DNA of 64,000 bases from Salticus scenicus (taxonomy: Eukaryota > Arthropoda > Arachnida > Araneae > Salticidae), in contig OZ005648.1 in assembly GCA_963930645.1 (NCBI GenBank), forward strand, positions 249,775,436 through 249,839,435. Reading direction: 5' to 3'. A model generated the notes under the pieces. The model ran no database searches, was not told the DNA's origin, and saw nothing but the letters and a program-made list of their open reading frames with translations. The position numbers and the translations under genes were made by a program. How positions within the stretch are numbered: position 1 is the stretch's first letter; every line of letters starts with the position of its first letter. Shown here piece by piece: positions 48,353 to 59,925 of the stretch.

Positions 48353-48982
48353 GGTGGTTCGAAAAAATCGATTTTTTTTATTTCGGAATTGCGTTACCTC
48401 TCAAAAGTTGTAGTTTGGTATCTTTAAATAGGGAAAAATTAAAAAAAAATTCTAAGTTGACATCTTCAGTTCGCGCATGAGACTGAAAGTTTGAAAAAAT
48501 ATGTTAAAAATTGAAATTTTCAAAAAATAACAAAATTAATTTTTTTGTAATTTTTTATAATGCAAAAGCCATAAATTGTCTGTATGTAGCGTAGTTTGAA
48601 CCTAAAAAAATATTTTATAGCTTTTACATAATATCTTTAGTTCGCGCATAAGCCTTAAATTGGGCTAAATTCGCCTACAACTTAAAGTTTACGTGTTTAA
48701 TATACAATAATACATACATGACATATTTACGTTTAAAAAATATTTTTTAAATTCTAAATTTTTTGAATATAACCTTTTATTACAGTATTATACGTACAAG
48801 TATAGTTACACGCACATTTTTATGTATATAATAACATTGCATGTCATAGCTAATCACAGAATGATTTATAGATTTTACCTATTTTTTGTGTCTTTAAGAT
48901 TCCTCAGATGTGTTGGGCATTGTTTTAAATTAAGATTTATAGTGAAATGATGGCATAGTTGACCTTGAGAGTAAAGTTGTCC

Positions 48983-50131
48983 TTATGAAACATCCCTGTT
49001 CTCTTCTCCACATACTTTAGTACAATATTCTGTTACGAGCTTTACAATTCTTTCGACTCTTTGCGTGTGGCAAGGAAATAATTTAATTAGCTCGAACTCT
49101 GGGAGAACATTAGTATTAATAAGTTCTTCTAAGCTGTGCGTTGACACATTGCTCATTATTGGAGGAGGTGTAAGTTTGCACATGGACCAATCAATAAGTT
49201 CAATGTAATTTGAAGCTGCAGAATTGATGGTCGGTGGTTGAAAAGTTCGCACCGATTTCCCTTTTGGTTCTTGTTTTCTTGCTTTTAGCAATCTTCGAAA
49301 AGCTAGTTGTCTTACGTGCATTCTCTCATCTAGTACCATTGAAATTAAAAGATTTTCGGGATGACAAAAATACCCATTCCTCTGAATGACAGGATCAATT
49401 ATTTTACGTACCCTGTCGGACTGCTGTCTTGTCTTCTGTACTAATTTAAACACGTGAACTGCACCAAACTTTACAGAGGGATGCATTTGAATACCAAACC
49501 ACACTGGAGCATATATCTTCATAATATAGCTGACCAGCAGTTTAATTTCGTCAGAAGGTTTTACTTCAGAAATATATAGTTTTAAAATTCTATTTGTACA
49601 AGTTAACTACTTATAGTTACTAAGAGAACCAGGATCTTTCACAGCGAGATCTGGTGCACACTCTCCTGTCTTGACTGCTCCATAAATATTAAGTAAATAC
49701 TGTTGGTCCTTGCTTAAGTCAGTTTTGGTCACATTTATCTCCTCACTGTTATTCGTTTCAAAATTAGCAACAGGGAGTTTTTCACAGTCAGTCAACTTCT
49801 TGCCAATTTGTCCTCAGAAACTTGTGGGTCCTGTACTATCATCATCTACACCTTCAAACAAATGTCTGAACAGAAGTTCATTGAAATGTAATAAACTTAT
49901 AAACCATTGTAAAGGAAGACCAAGTTTAAGCTCAAGGTTAAGAATAACACCGTTTTTCCATCCTGTGTTAGTCGCTGTTCCGTCACATACAATTGCAACA
50001 AGCTTAACATAATCAAAGTTATTGTTTTCCAAATAGCAAAAGATGCTATTAGCTATTTCACTTCCAGTGGCCCTTGGAGGTGTCAAATGTCCCAAATACT
50101 TTCCTCTAAGCTCTAAATAACTTCCTTAAAG
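48983..50131 (-). pseudogene. Transposase-like protein, N-terminally truncated, two in-frame stops
   Basis: One frame runs from about 50131 to 48983 on the minus strand, broken only by TGA (49812-49814) and TAG (49607-49609), about 380 codons in all. Visible segments: VAIVCDGTATNTGWKNG, with an Asp in a DDE/RNase-H-like context; a LLHFNELLFRHLFEG helix; a TGPTSF stretch before the first stop; KIIDPVIQRNGYFCHPENLL; and FPCHTQRVERIVKLVTEYC near the end. This pattern recurs in unannotated transposase-like proteins of arthropods and cnidarians (my recollection, not a search). The last codons are frameshifted relative to the copy in the right TIR. Sequence upstream of about 50131 meets the right arm, so the N-terminus is gone. 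Confidence 0.7.
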
Positions 50132-50203
50132 TGTAGTACTTATTATGGTAATCCTTTATCAATAACGATACGTTCATGACTGAACGTTAGCCAGTCTAGA
50201 AGA

Positions 50204-50382
50204 CGCACAGCCTAGAAGAACTTATTAATACTAATGTTCTCCCAGAGTTCGAGCTAATTAAATTTCCTTGCCACACGCAAAGTGTCGAAAGAATTGTAAA
50301 GCTCGTAACAGAATATTGTACTAAAGTATGTGGAGAAGAGAACAGGGAGGGTTTCATAAGGACAACTTTGCTCTCAAGGTAA
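50204..50382 (+). pseudogene. Inverted duplicate of the transposase C-terminus in the right TIR
   Basis: Plus-strand copy of the last 50 or so codons of the adjacent minus-strand transposase. It reads through VERIVKLVTEYCTKVCGEEN and then a further short tail to TAA at 50380-50382. The left-arm copy is frameshifted before that tail, so this is the better preserved C-terminus. It has no upstream coding of its own. Confidence 0.75.
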
Positions 50383-51009
50383 ACTATGCCCTCATTTCAC
50401 TATAAATCTTAATTTAAAACAATGCCCAACACATCTGAGGAATCTTAAAGACACAAAAAATAGGTAAAATCTATAAATCATTCTGTGATTAGCTATGACA
50501 TGCAATGTTATTATGTACATATAAATGCATGTGTAACTATACTTGTACGTATAATACTGTGATAAAAGGTTATATTAAAACAATTTAGAATTTTAAAAAT
50601 ATTTTTTTTAAACGTAAATATGTCATGTATGTATTATTGTATATTAAACACGTAAATTTTAAATTTTAGGCGATTTTAGCCCAATTTAAGGCTTATGCGC
50701 GAACTAAAGATATTATGTAAAAGCTATAAAATATTTTTTTAGGTTCGAACTACGCTATATACTGACAATTTATGGCTGTTGCATTATAAAAAATTACAAA
50801 AAAACTAATTTTGTTATTTTTTGAAAATTTCAATTTTTAACATATTTTTTCAAACTTTCAGCCTCATGCGCGAACTGAAGATGTCAACTTGAAATTTTTT
50901 TTTTATTTTTCCCCAATTGACGATACCAAACTACAACTTTTGAGAGGTAACGCGATTCCGAAATAAAAAAAATCGATTTTTTCAAACCACCCTAATATAT
51001 ATGTACGTA

Positions 51010-52218
51010 GGAGGATAAAGAAAATAAAAAATAAAAGAAAGTATTTATTGAATAGCACATTAGACAGATATTTAAGCTACATTATAGGGTAATCTACATC
51101 AATCATAATATTACTTTACCAAATTTATTTTTTAAAAAAATTATAAAATCAAATTGAAAAACTACAAAAAAGTAAGCAAGAAAGAGAAATTGTGATCAGA
51201 TAACACATTGGAAAAAATTAATAAAACTAATATAACATGTGATACCATAAAAATTAGACGTATTGTTTTATACAGCAAAAATTTTTTGTAAAATATATGT
51301 TATACAAAATATACCAATAATAAAGAAATTTTTAAAAAATTACGCAGTAGGGTAAAGAAAATAAAAAATAACAGAAAGTAGTTGCTTTTGAATAGCACCT
51401 TGGACAAATATTAGAGCTACTGTGTAAAGTAATCTACATCAATCATAATACAGTAGAACTTGGATAATTCGAAGTTGAAGGGACCAGAAAAAAATTCGAA
51501 ATATCCAAAAATTCGAATTACATATACTTACTATTTTGTCAAAAAAAGGGATAAATTAAAAAATTAAAACTCTACAATCAGAGATTTAACACGTAAACTT
51601 TATATCTAAGAATACCGCTACATTACCCCTTTCACCCCCCCCCCCCCATTAAATCAATATTTTTTACGAGCTTAATTATTCAACTCTTTTTAAAAAATAG
51701 TCAAACATTTTTTATTTCTTTTTTAAGTAGAATCTTTGTGTCATAGTATAAGACCTGATACAAAAATAGAATCTTCTACATTACAGATGACTTTCAATTC
51801 ACAAAAACTTCATAAAACCTCAGTTCATACATATGCACTATATCTTCTAGTGCACTAGCTAGGGGCTTCTATTGTATTTCCTTATCCTTTTTTTGAAAGA
51901 CTATAAACATTGATAATGCACTTCAGATGAGTCAAATCTCGGGAACAAATTTTACTGCAATATTTTAAAGGTAATCGTATGAAAAATTCGAATTATCCAC
52001 GATTTTTTAACATTATTTTAATACAAAATTCGAGGGACCGTGTAAAATATTCGAATAATACAAAATTTCGAATTAAACAAGTTCGAATTATTCAAGTTTC
52101 ACTGTATCACTTTAGCAAATTTACTTTGATAATTTAATAAAATCCCATCAAAAAGTTAAGAAAAAGGTATGTAAGAAAGAGAAATTCTGATCTGATAATA
52201 CACTGGAAAAAGCCACTG
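51010..52218 (+). repeat. Direct duplication of about 210 bp; second copy interrupted
   Basis: 51010-51215 is repeated at 51353-51450 plus 52107-52218. Shared landmarks include AAGAAAATAAAAAATAA, TCTACATCAATCATAATA and GAAAGAGAAATT. The second copy is split by the pogo-like MITE at 51451-52104. The first copy preserves the sequence before insertion. Confidence 0.85.
51451..52104. mobile_element. pogo/Tigger-like element (654 bp) with recoverable empty site
   Basis: Inverted ends CAGTAGAACTTGGATAATTC and the inverse of GAATTATTCAAGTTTCACTG. TA is duplicated at 51449-51450 and 52105-52106. The intact duplicate at 51101-51120 reads straight across with a single TA. The inside is dominated by further TTCGAA-rich sub-terminal sequence and has no transposase frame, so it is non-autonomous. 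Confidence 0.9.
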
Positions 52219-54428
52219 AGAAAATACGGGTCGACAAACATGTATTATTTTATCAGATATTCCAAACTTTTTTCAAAAATATTTATATTAGTAAAAGATC
52301 GCTGTCATTGCTTAGCTGCCAACCGTTCCGTAATTTTGATATTCATATATTTCAATGGAAATTTTTTACAAGCTTTTATAGCAGTTTTCTATGATTATAT
52401 AAGGTATTATTTTCTATTTATATATACAGGGTAGATAATACAGCAATTGTCCCATGTAAATTAATAAAAATATAAACATACTACCAATTACGAAATTGGT
52501 GAAAATTAAGAGTAGATTTAAATATCAGCCATTTTTAAGTTATAATATAGTTGCTGATTTTTAAGAGCACTTTAATTTAAACTGAAAGACTTTTTTTTTT
52601 TTTTAAAGAACACTAATAGTGGGGGAAAAGAAAAAGAAAGGAAGTTAGCTAAATACGACTACAGGGGAATTGTGATACTATTTTAAAAAAATCTTTAAAA
52701 TTATTACAGGGTTGTGTACAATCCTGTTAAAATAATTCTAAAATAACATTAAAAAGAAAATGGTCTACATTTAAAATATTTATAGCTATATATATTATTC
52801 AGTGATGAGATTACTGACCTACCGTCAGGAGAAGGACTCTGAGGGAAGGGATGGTCACTATAGAAACGGATGTGTCCACTTCATTTTAGGTAGGCTATCA
52901 TTTGGTGCGAAATATGGGAAAAAACACAGTGCGCAGTTTGTTTCAAACCTCCACTAATGCTAGGCGGTCATTTTTTAAGTCAAAATTTAACTATTCACTT
53001 ATATATTTATTTCTAAATTTATTTATTTTTTATTTTTATCATTACTTTATACTAATTATATTTTACACCTGTCTATCACATTTGTGATTCCGTATTACTT
53101 TATTATTTAAAAAATAAAAAAACAATTCTTTTTAAGAGAGGGAAAGCATTACATTGAGAAATCATTCAAAAATAAATTAAAAAGTAAAATAAATAATTCC
53201 TTTAAAGAGCACAAAAGTAACTAATTTCTTCTGCAAAATCTTTAAAATTCTTAGCATTTTAAGCTACAAAAAGAACAGCTGCAGAAACAGATGTATCTGA
53301 ATTGGCAAAATAAATAAATAAGTAAACCAGAAATTATGGATTTGGATGGAAGTGGTAATGATATCTTGTTGACTCTAGGGAAATTTCTGAAAAGGTTTAC
53401 TATCATAATTACTCCACTAATAACTTCTGACAATATGTTATTGGAAAAATCAAACAGAATTTTATATTAATAAAAAAGATAATTAATTCGATCACGAAAT
53501 TATTGCCAGTCCTGCAAGGAAGAATAAATTTGAAATGGCAAAGATAATCTGTACGAAAACTTTAGAATTTTTTTCAGTGAATTTGCTCTAAAAATAATGC
53601 AGGAATCGTACAAAGACTTCACACAGAGAACTGATGTTACATTTAAATTTTGTTAATCAATGAAAGCAATTTTGGCTCTTAATTTTGACGCATTGATTAA
53701 AAAACTATTATCAAAATGTAGGAAAAGTTATCAAATTTTCGGTGGTCGAGAAAACAAATCTGCAATTTCTATACCCTTAAAAATGAATATTAATTATTGA
53801 ATAATGTTAGTTTAAATTTAGCAGTCACTTAAATATTACCCTCAAATCTCATTTTTTTTTTTTTTTTTTTTAATAAATGTAGAACAAATATCGTATGACA
53901 GTTTTATATAATCAGTACCCAGATAGCATGCACATTTGCAGCAAGTTTGATTTTTTCTGGATATTATCTTGTCATGACAAATTTGACGCGACAAATTTGC
54001 AGCAAGACTACCGCAAGTTAGATGAAACACAAATACAATAACTCCTTGCATGTCAAGTTTGGCGTGAAACTGATTCAAACACGCAAGATTCACGCCGGCC
54101 ATGAGATTCATGATTCATCTCAAAGACGCAAGCAGAAAATCTGTCCGGTGAGAGAAACCAACCGACGCATGCGCGGCACAGCAGATGGGGCTCGGGAATT
54201 ACGTTCAACGCTAACACGCTTCCTTCACGTCATTAAACAAGAAAATAAAATGATTGCAAACAGGTATTTATTATTTTAATTATTTTTATATGTAGTTATT
54301 TATGTTGGTAAATTAACATTTTTCTATAATCTACAAGTTATTTCTTCTAAAAGTTGTAACAAAATAAAAAGTTATACTATTTTAATAAGGCTTACGTTCA
54401 CATTCTTGTATTTAGTATGTTTGGTTCA
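52219..54428. other. AT-rich stretch with a small GC-richer segment
   Basis: 54050-54250 is more GC-rich with several CpGs, and an 85-codon plus frame (54022-54279) crosses it and ends next to a donor-like ACAGGTATTT. It could be a first exon, but nothing in it is recognisable. 52800-52970 is likewise slightly more complex. Otherwise featureless. Confidence 0.35.
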
Positions 54429-54938
54429 CATTCTTGTATTTAGTATCCTGCAATTCATACAGACTAGTGTTTGAAACAAATCACTATTGCATCAATGTTT
54501 AACTAAATTAATCAGGGATGAATAATATTTCCGAAATTTCAAAAATATTTTGTTTCATGTTTTTTTTAATTTGCTTGTTTACATTTTACGTGTGCCTATT
54601 ATTTGAATATGCTTAAATTACTTACCATCATACTTCATACATGAATTGTGATAGATTAGTTTTATTTAGCATTCAAGAAATATTTTATTCTAAAATTATT
54701 AGAGATCGTCTTTCCATTTTCATGTCTATGAATTAATAACAACAGACTCTGTATCTGCAAAAGAAAACTAAACAAAAGCAGTGATCTCTAATCTGCAAAT
54801 TCCTATAATCTGCACAACCTCTGGACAAAACTTTTGAGAGTTAGAGGGAGTTGACTGTAAAACAACAAATGAAAAGTTTTTTAGTAGTTTAATACTGCAC
54901 TTTATTTTTCAACTTAAAATAGATAAATACAAACTATG
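54429..54938. repeat. Left arm of a 500-bp inverted repeat, with a pogo-like end
   Basis: Inverse of 56312-56810. It contains a pogo-type terminus reading inward from GTTGACTG at 54857 (AGAGGGAGTTGACTG), then about 80 bp of sequence outside that terminus, which is shared too. The inverted duplication is therefore larger than the transposon end. Confidence 0.75.
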
Positions 54939-56311
54939 TTTTTTTTTTTTGTTTTTTTTTTTAATCCTAGAGTTTAAAAGTTAGGAGTCCAGGAGAGTTT
55001 AAAAACAGTTCATTGGGTACCTGCTTCAAGTTTATACAAAATGTTGTATTCTTTTTTTTTTTTTTTTTTTAAGTGCAAATATTATGGCTAATACTGTAAT
55101 TATCACTTGTGCTGTTTGAACGTATAGTAATATTATGAGATGGTATCTATGCAAAAAGTTCTAAAAATATTAGTATTGAAAAGTAAAAACCCATCACCTG
55201 TATATATTTAGTGTTTGTTATCAAATAACTTATTTTTCTAAAAATATTTTTAATATTAATTGGATTATAGTATAGATTTGACATTATGCTTTAAGTTTAT
55301 AAAATTCATAAATTCTAATTTTGAACATCTGTTTTATCTTCTGGTTGGTTTCTTCCATTTCTTTCTAGTTTCTTCCACTGTCCTGGAAGAAACCCAACCC
55401 AGTTTAGTCGCCTTTAATGTATAAAATAGTTGCACTTAAGGTATGAATAGTAGTCTTTGATTAAAAGTAATAATAAATTACAAAAGATAAACAATTAAAA
55501 TTTTAATTATTTCAAGAAAATTAACCTTTCAACTATTTCAAGGCATGAAAATGAATTTCCTTCCCTTACACTTCCACTGTTTTACCCTAGATAATAGAAA
55601 TATTGCACTAAATTTTAAAAATTAGATAAACAAAAATAGAGAAGAACTTTTTTTTGTTTAAAAAATATCTCCCATTTTTCTTAAAATAGTTTATTACCCT
55701 TAAAATAGCTTTTAAGCTACTTTCACACACTGGGACTAATTTTAGTAGTAAAAAGTTACTTTTTAGTCGCCACTGAGAACCCTGTATTACTCATTACCTT
55801 TTTTTTTTTTTTTTTTTTGTAAATTTAATTTTGAAGCTATAAAATGCAAAAAAAAAATACTTTTAGTTCATGCGACACACTTTACAGATTTAAAATTCAA
55901 TTTGAAAAATTTACTTTTGGTAAACAAGTTCTAATTTAACAGTTGGTAATTTTATGATTGTGAAAACTGAATTTAAAAAGCAATGAATGATTTTATAACA
56001 AATTTTTTAACAGAATAGCAGCTTGGTGCTTAGACATTTGACAATAGGCAATATGTCACTTTAAGTCTGTCCACCATCACACCTTTGTGGAGATATCCTG
56101 ATATTAATAATAATTAACCGTTTATTTTGAATTATTAATTTAAAACCTGTAGCTGTAATGATTTCAAATTATATAACACTGTTGTAATTGCTGCTTATGT
56201 CACGACTATGTGCAAAATAAAATATTTAGGTAATTTAAAATCAGCGATTGAATAATAAAAATCATAGATTTAAAAAATTTAGTATTTTAATTAATAACAT
56301 TAAAAATAAAG
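54939..56311. other. Spacer between inverted arms
   Basis: AT-rich with T runs near 54940, 55050 and 55800. No gene, RNA or element recognised. Confidence 0.4.
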
Positions 56312-56810
56312 CATAGTTTGTATTTATCTATTTTAAGTTGAAAAATAAAGTGCAGTATTGAACTACGAAAGAACTTTTCATTTGTTTTACAGTCAACTCC
56401 CTCTAACTCTCAAAGTTTTGTCCAGAGGTTGTGCAGATAATAGGAATTTGCAAATTAGAGATCATTGCCTTTGTTTACAGTTTTCTTTTGCAGATACAAA
56501 GTCAGTTATTATTGATTAAATAGACATCAAAATGAAAGAGGATTTTTAATAAATTTTAGAATAAATATTTCTTCAATATTAATAAAACTAATCTATCACA
56601 TTCATATATGATGGTAAATAATTTAAGCATATTCAAATAATAGGTACCTATAAAATGTAAACAAACATATTTAAAAAATACGAAACAAAATATTTTTGAA
56701 AGTCTGGAAATAATATTCATCGCTGATTAATTTTGTTAAACATTCATGTAATAGTGGTTTATTTTCAGAGTTAGTCTTTATGAATTGCAGGATAATAAAT
56801 ATAAGAATGT
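56312..56810. repeat. Right arm of the 500-bp inverted repeat
   Basis: Inverse of 54429-54938 with moderate divergence and small indels. It overlaps the left end of the pogo-like element 56390-57579. Confidence 0.75.
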
Positions 56811-57579
56811 TACTCTCCTCCCTCCCCCCCCTCCCTTCTCCATTTGTGTTTAAAGTAAGGATTATGCTAAAAGTTTGGTAAAATAATAAGATTTAAAAAA
56901 AAAAAAATATATACCATGTTTTTAAATTTTCTGATGAGTCATTAATAAAATAAGTGAGGCTAAAAAGTAATATTTAAGCACGAGGAATCAGTTCAGTGAA
57001 ATAATAATAATAGTGAAAATAAAGTTGGTTTTAAAAACAATATATTACTCCTTTTAGAACAATGTATATTAGCATCGTACATTAGCACTTATCAATGTGT
57101 TTAAAATTTTAAAATTGATAATGACGTCAATTTTTGTGAAATGCATAATTTAACCTTTTATAATTTTTTCACATTCACATTGAATTAAATGTATTTATTT
57201 TTATGTCGAAAGAAAATGAACTCGTAATTTTTTTTCGGCAACAATTAAATTATAGCTAATTTTTTAATGGCTATTTTATTGCTATTAAGATCTTATTATT
57301 TTCATATTTTAATTAATTTAAAGAAAGCTATTCGAAAATCTGACTTCGAAGTATTGTGTTGTAACTGGGTTCTGGGTTACTGTGAAAGTTTCAAATGTCT
57401 AGCTTGTAGGGAAATTAGTTAAAAATATATTGCAAGATCTGTACCGCACAAACAAACAAGAATCGAAGTTAATAAAAAGTAAAAATGTGATTTTTTTTGA
57501 AATATGAGATGTAAATTTCTTTTAGATTAAAAAATCAATTACGGATTAGAAGGGTTTGCAGATTAGAGGGAGTTGACTG
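56390..57579. mobile_element. pogo/Tigger-like element (about 1.19 kb), non-coding
   Basis: Left CAGTCAACTCCCTCTAA and right inverse TTAGAGGGAGTTGACTG, with TA on both sides (56388-56389, 57580-57581). No transposase frame inside. It includes a polypyrimidine run (56813-56842) and one unit related to the repeats at 43740-44190. Confidence 0.65.
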
Positions 57580-57581
57580 TA

Positions 57582-58739
57582 CTGTATGTGACTATAAGGA
57601 AAATAAAGTTTTTATTTTATGTCATTTTGTAATGCAGTAAATAGTAATTATTGCATACTGGTTCTTTTAATTAACTGGATTACGTTAAGAGCTGTTTTAT
57701 CAGAAAGTATAAGTGAGTGATCCAAATTATTATTTATAACCAGTTAAAGAAATAAAATTGTCTAAATTATAAAACTTTATACTGTAAAAATTGAAATTGA
57801 TTTTTTTACTGGATTTTGAGTATTTTAGAATTTATTATATCCTTTTTATCCATCTTTCCTGCTTTTTTTCTGATATTCTTTTTACTATATCATTTTTACT
57901 ATGACAAAATATAAGAGTTCAATATTAGTTGTAAAAAAACCCAAACTGCTTTTTCATGAGAACTACCTTTTACGTTTTGGTGAAATTTGAGTGTTATAGG
58001 TGCTTTTATATAATTATACAAGAAAAACTGACATAATTCCTGTATGTTAAATGAATGACTAGGCTACTTTTTATATAGTGAAACTTAAAATGGGTTCAGA
58101 AGCAAGTCTTTATAAGATTTTTCTACTCTCTCATTTTGTTTTCACATGTCAAATATTAAACATTACAAAACCACAATAACATAAATACTCAATAAACATA
58201 AAAAATAAATATATTAATAAAATAGAAGGGTTTTTTACTTACCCGTTTCCAAAATTTTGTACAAAAGCACACTTTCCTTGGAAAAACAAAGAATTAACTT
58301 TCAGCGGAAAACAGTAGCATCAGCAGAAAAAAATTTAAAAAGGGGGAGGGGGGGGGGGAGGCACAATCTGAAAAAAAAAATAATAATAATAAAATTCTGA
58401 TAGCACAGTTTTAAAGTTAAAGAAAAAAATTCCTATTAGAATTTGGGGAGGGGGGGGGGCAACTGCTCCCCCTCGCTGCATTGTGCAAACTTTGAAATAA
58501 GTATGTACAGTAACCAAATTAACACCATTTTTAACACTACTGCAAAGCTTCTTTTCATATATTCAACAGAAATACTGAATTCTATTAAACCAATAAATCA
58601 CCATTTTACATTAAAAAAAAAAAAAAGCAACCATATAAATTACAAACATCTCCCACAGAAATTCAAATAGCCTACTGTTGCCAAAATTTACAAAACAAAA
58701 CATATCAAATACACTGCTACTATACCAATGTACATAGGT
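57582..58739. other. AT-rich spacer
   Basis: G runs at 58340-58360 and 58446-58460 and A runs. No gene recognised. Confidence 0.45.
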
Positions 58740-58795
58740 AGGTTGGATGTAACGTTGCACTAGTACTGTGCTACAGGTAACTGGCGACGATCTGG
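58740..58795 (-). mobile_element. 5'-truncated SINE-like tail fragment
   Basis: Matches the left end of the SINE-like insertion at 61197: TAACGTTGCACTAGTACTGT and CTGGCGACGATCTGG align with TTACGTCGTACTAATGCTGC and TTGGCGACGGTCTGG. Only the last 55 bases are present, as expected for 5' truncation during target-primed insertion. Confidence 0.5.
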
Positions 58796-58826
58796 AATTT
58801 CATTTCGCAGCAATCAGTGATACGTA

Positions 58827-59345
58827 CAGTCGGCAGCAAAAGCATCCAAGCACTGGCAATAATCCGTGTCTCAAAAAAGTACACTTAATACTGTTTTGTT
58901 AAATAAATCCTTGTGGACTCATGTTCTTAGTCAGCCTAAGAACAGGATTTGACAAGAATTTATGTAACAAAATAGAATTAACTATACTTTTTTGACATAA
59001 GAAGTATTGGCTAGCGCTCAGATCAGGGTTCCCACTTAATTTCAAAAATAAAATTCCCCGACTTTTCCAGGTCTACTTTTAGAAAATTCCTGTCACAAAA
59101 TTTGGTTTGCGACATAAAAAATAGCTCACGGTATAAAACAGAACATAGCTCGCCACATAAAAGACAACACAGTAACATGACTTGCGACATAAATTGAATG
59201 CTCAAAAAGCGTTTTCCAGGTTTTTGAGCAATATTTACAATTTTCCCTGACTTTTTTCAGTAATTTCAAATTCCCTGACTTTTCCAGGTTTTTCCTGTTC
59301 TCCCTGACCCGTGGAAACCCTGACGGATATTTTTACTGCTGACTG
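58827..59345. mobile_element. Foldback Tc1/mariner-type MITE, copy 3, split by a second MITE
   Basis: Ends CAGTCGGCAGCAAAAGCATC and the inverse of ATTTTTACTGCTGACTG, with TA on both sides (58825-58826, 59346-59347). Without the nested insert (59024-59322) it is about 220 bp, the same as the other two copies. The arms pair through GTTCTTAG...CTAAGAAC at the centre (58922-58944). Confidence 0.87.
59024..59322. mobile_element. Nested MITE with CAGGGTTCCCAC ends (299 bp)
   Basis: Inverted ends CAGGGTTCCCAC and GTGGAAACCCTG, with sub-terminal CCTGACTTTTCCAGG-type sequence on both sides. Flanks CAGAT and CGGAT suggest a short duplication of about 5 bp, not resolved exactly. It sits in the right half of foldback MITE copy 3, so it is the youngest of three layers here. 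Confidence 0.78.
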
Positions 59346-59925
59346 TACATCAGTACACTTCGTGTACATGAAAACCGAAAAAACATCACTGGATGGATAC
59401 CTCACTCGCATACCGCACGAATCTTTAAAATGCACAAAATTTCGTTTTGCAGCAATCAGCAATATCCACGTCTGTATGCTCCGCGTACATGAAAACCAAA
59501 GAAAAACATAACTGGATACTTCGCTCGCATACTGCATGAATCTTTAAAATGCACGAAATTTCGTGTTACAGCAACCAGTAATATGCACGTCTGTACACTC
59601 TGTGCACACGAAAAAAAAAAAAAAATCACTGGATACCTCACCCACATGAAATTTCATTTCACAGCAATCAGTAATATGCACATCTGTAACGCTCTGCGTA
59701 CATGAAAAAAAAAAAAAAAAACACATCACTGGATACCTTACCCGCATGAATTTTTAAAACACATGAAAATTCATTTTACAGCAACCAGTAATATGCATGT
59801 CTGTAACGCTCTGCAAACATGAAAACCAAAAAAAAAAAAAAAAATCACTGGATACCTCACCAGTATGAGTTTTTAAAATGCATGAAATTTCGTTTTACAG
59901 CAATCAATAATATGCACGTCCATAT

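Larger units (their letters stand above)
48349..50997. mobile_element. DNA transposon with about 790-bp TIRs enclosing a broken transposase
   Basis: The ends TTAGGGTGGTTCG (48349) and its inverse (to 50997) start arms that match inward to about 49138 and 50204. Both arms hold conserved internal stretches such as TTAGTTCGCGCATAAGCC. TATA lies outside both ends, so the duplication could be TA or TATA, but the left flank is a long (TA)n tract. The only gene is a minus-strand transposase (48983-50131) whose last part extends into the left arm. The right arm carries the inverted copy of that same end. I cannot name the superfamily from sequence alone. Confidence 0.8.
58796..59925 (+). repeat. Minisatellite with about 119-bp period, interrupted by a MITE
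   Basis: The anchor CAGCAATCAG (or CAACCAG) recurs at about 58808, 59450, 59569, 59662, 59779 and 59898. Removing the MITE plus one TA gives a first interval of about 121 bp; the others are 119, 93, 117 and 119. Units contain A runs of varying length and a TGTACAC/GTGTACA-like core. Overlapping frames on the minus strand are by-products of the repeat. Confidence 0.85.

Noticed and set aside
58335..58517. Proline-rich short frame near G runs
   Set aside because: Translation of G/C homopolymer runs on the minus strand.
59235..59747. Overlapping 60-100-codon minus-strand frames
   Set aside because: Products of the 119-bp minisatellite and the MITE; repeated peptide units mirror the DNA repeat.
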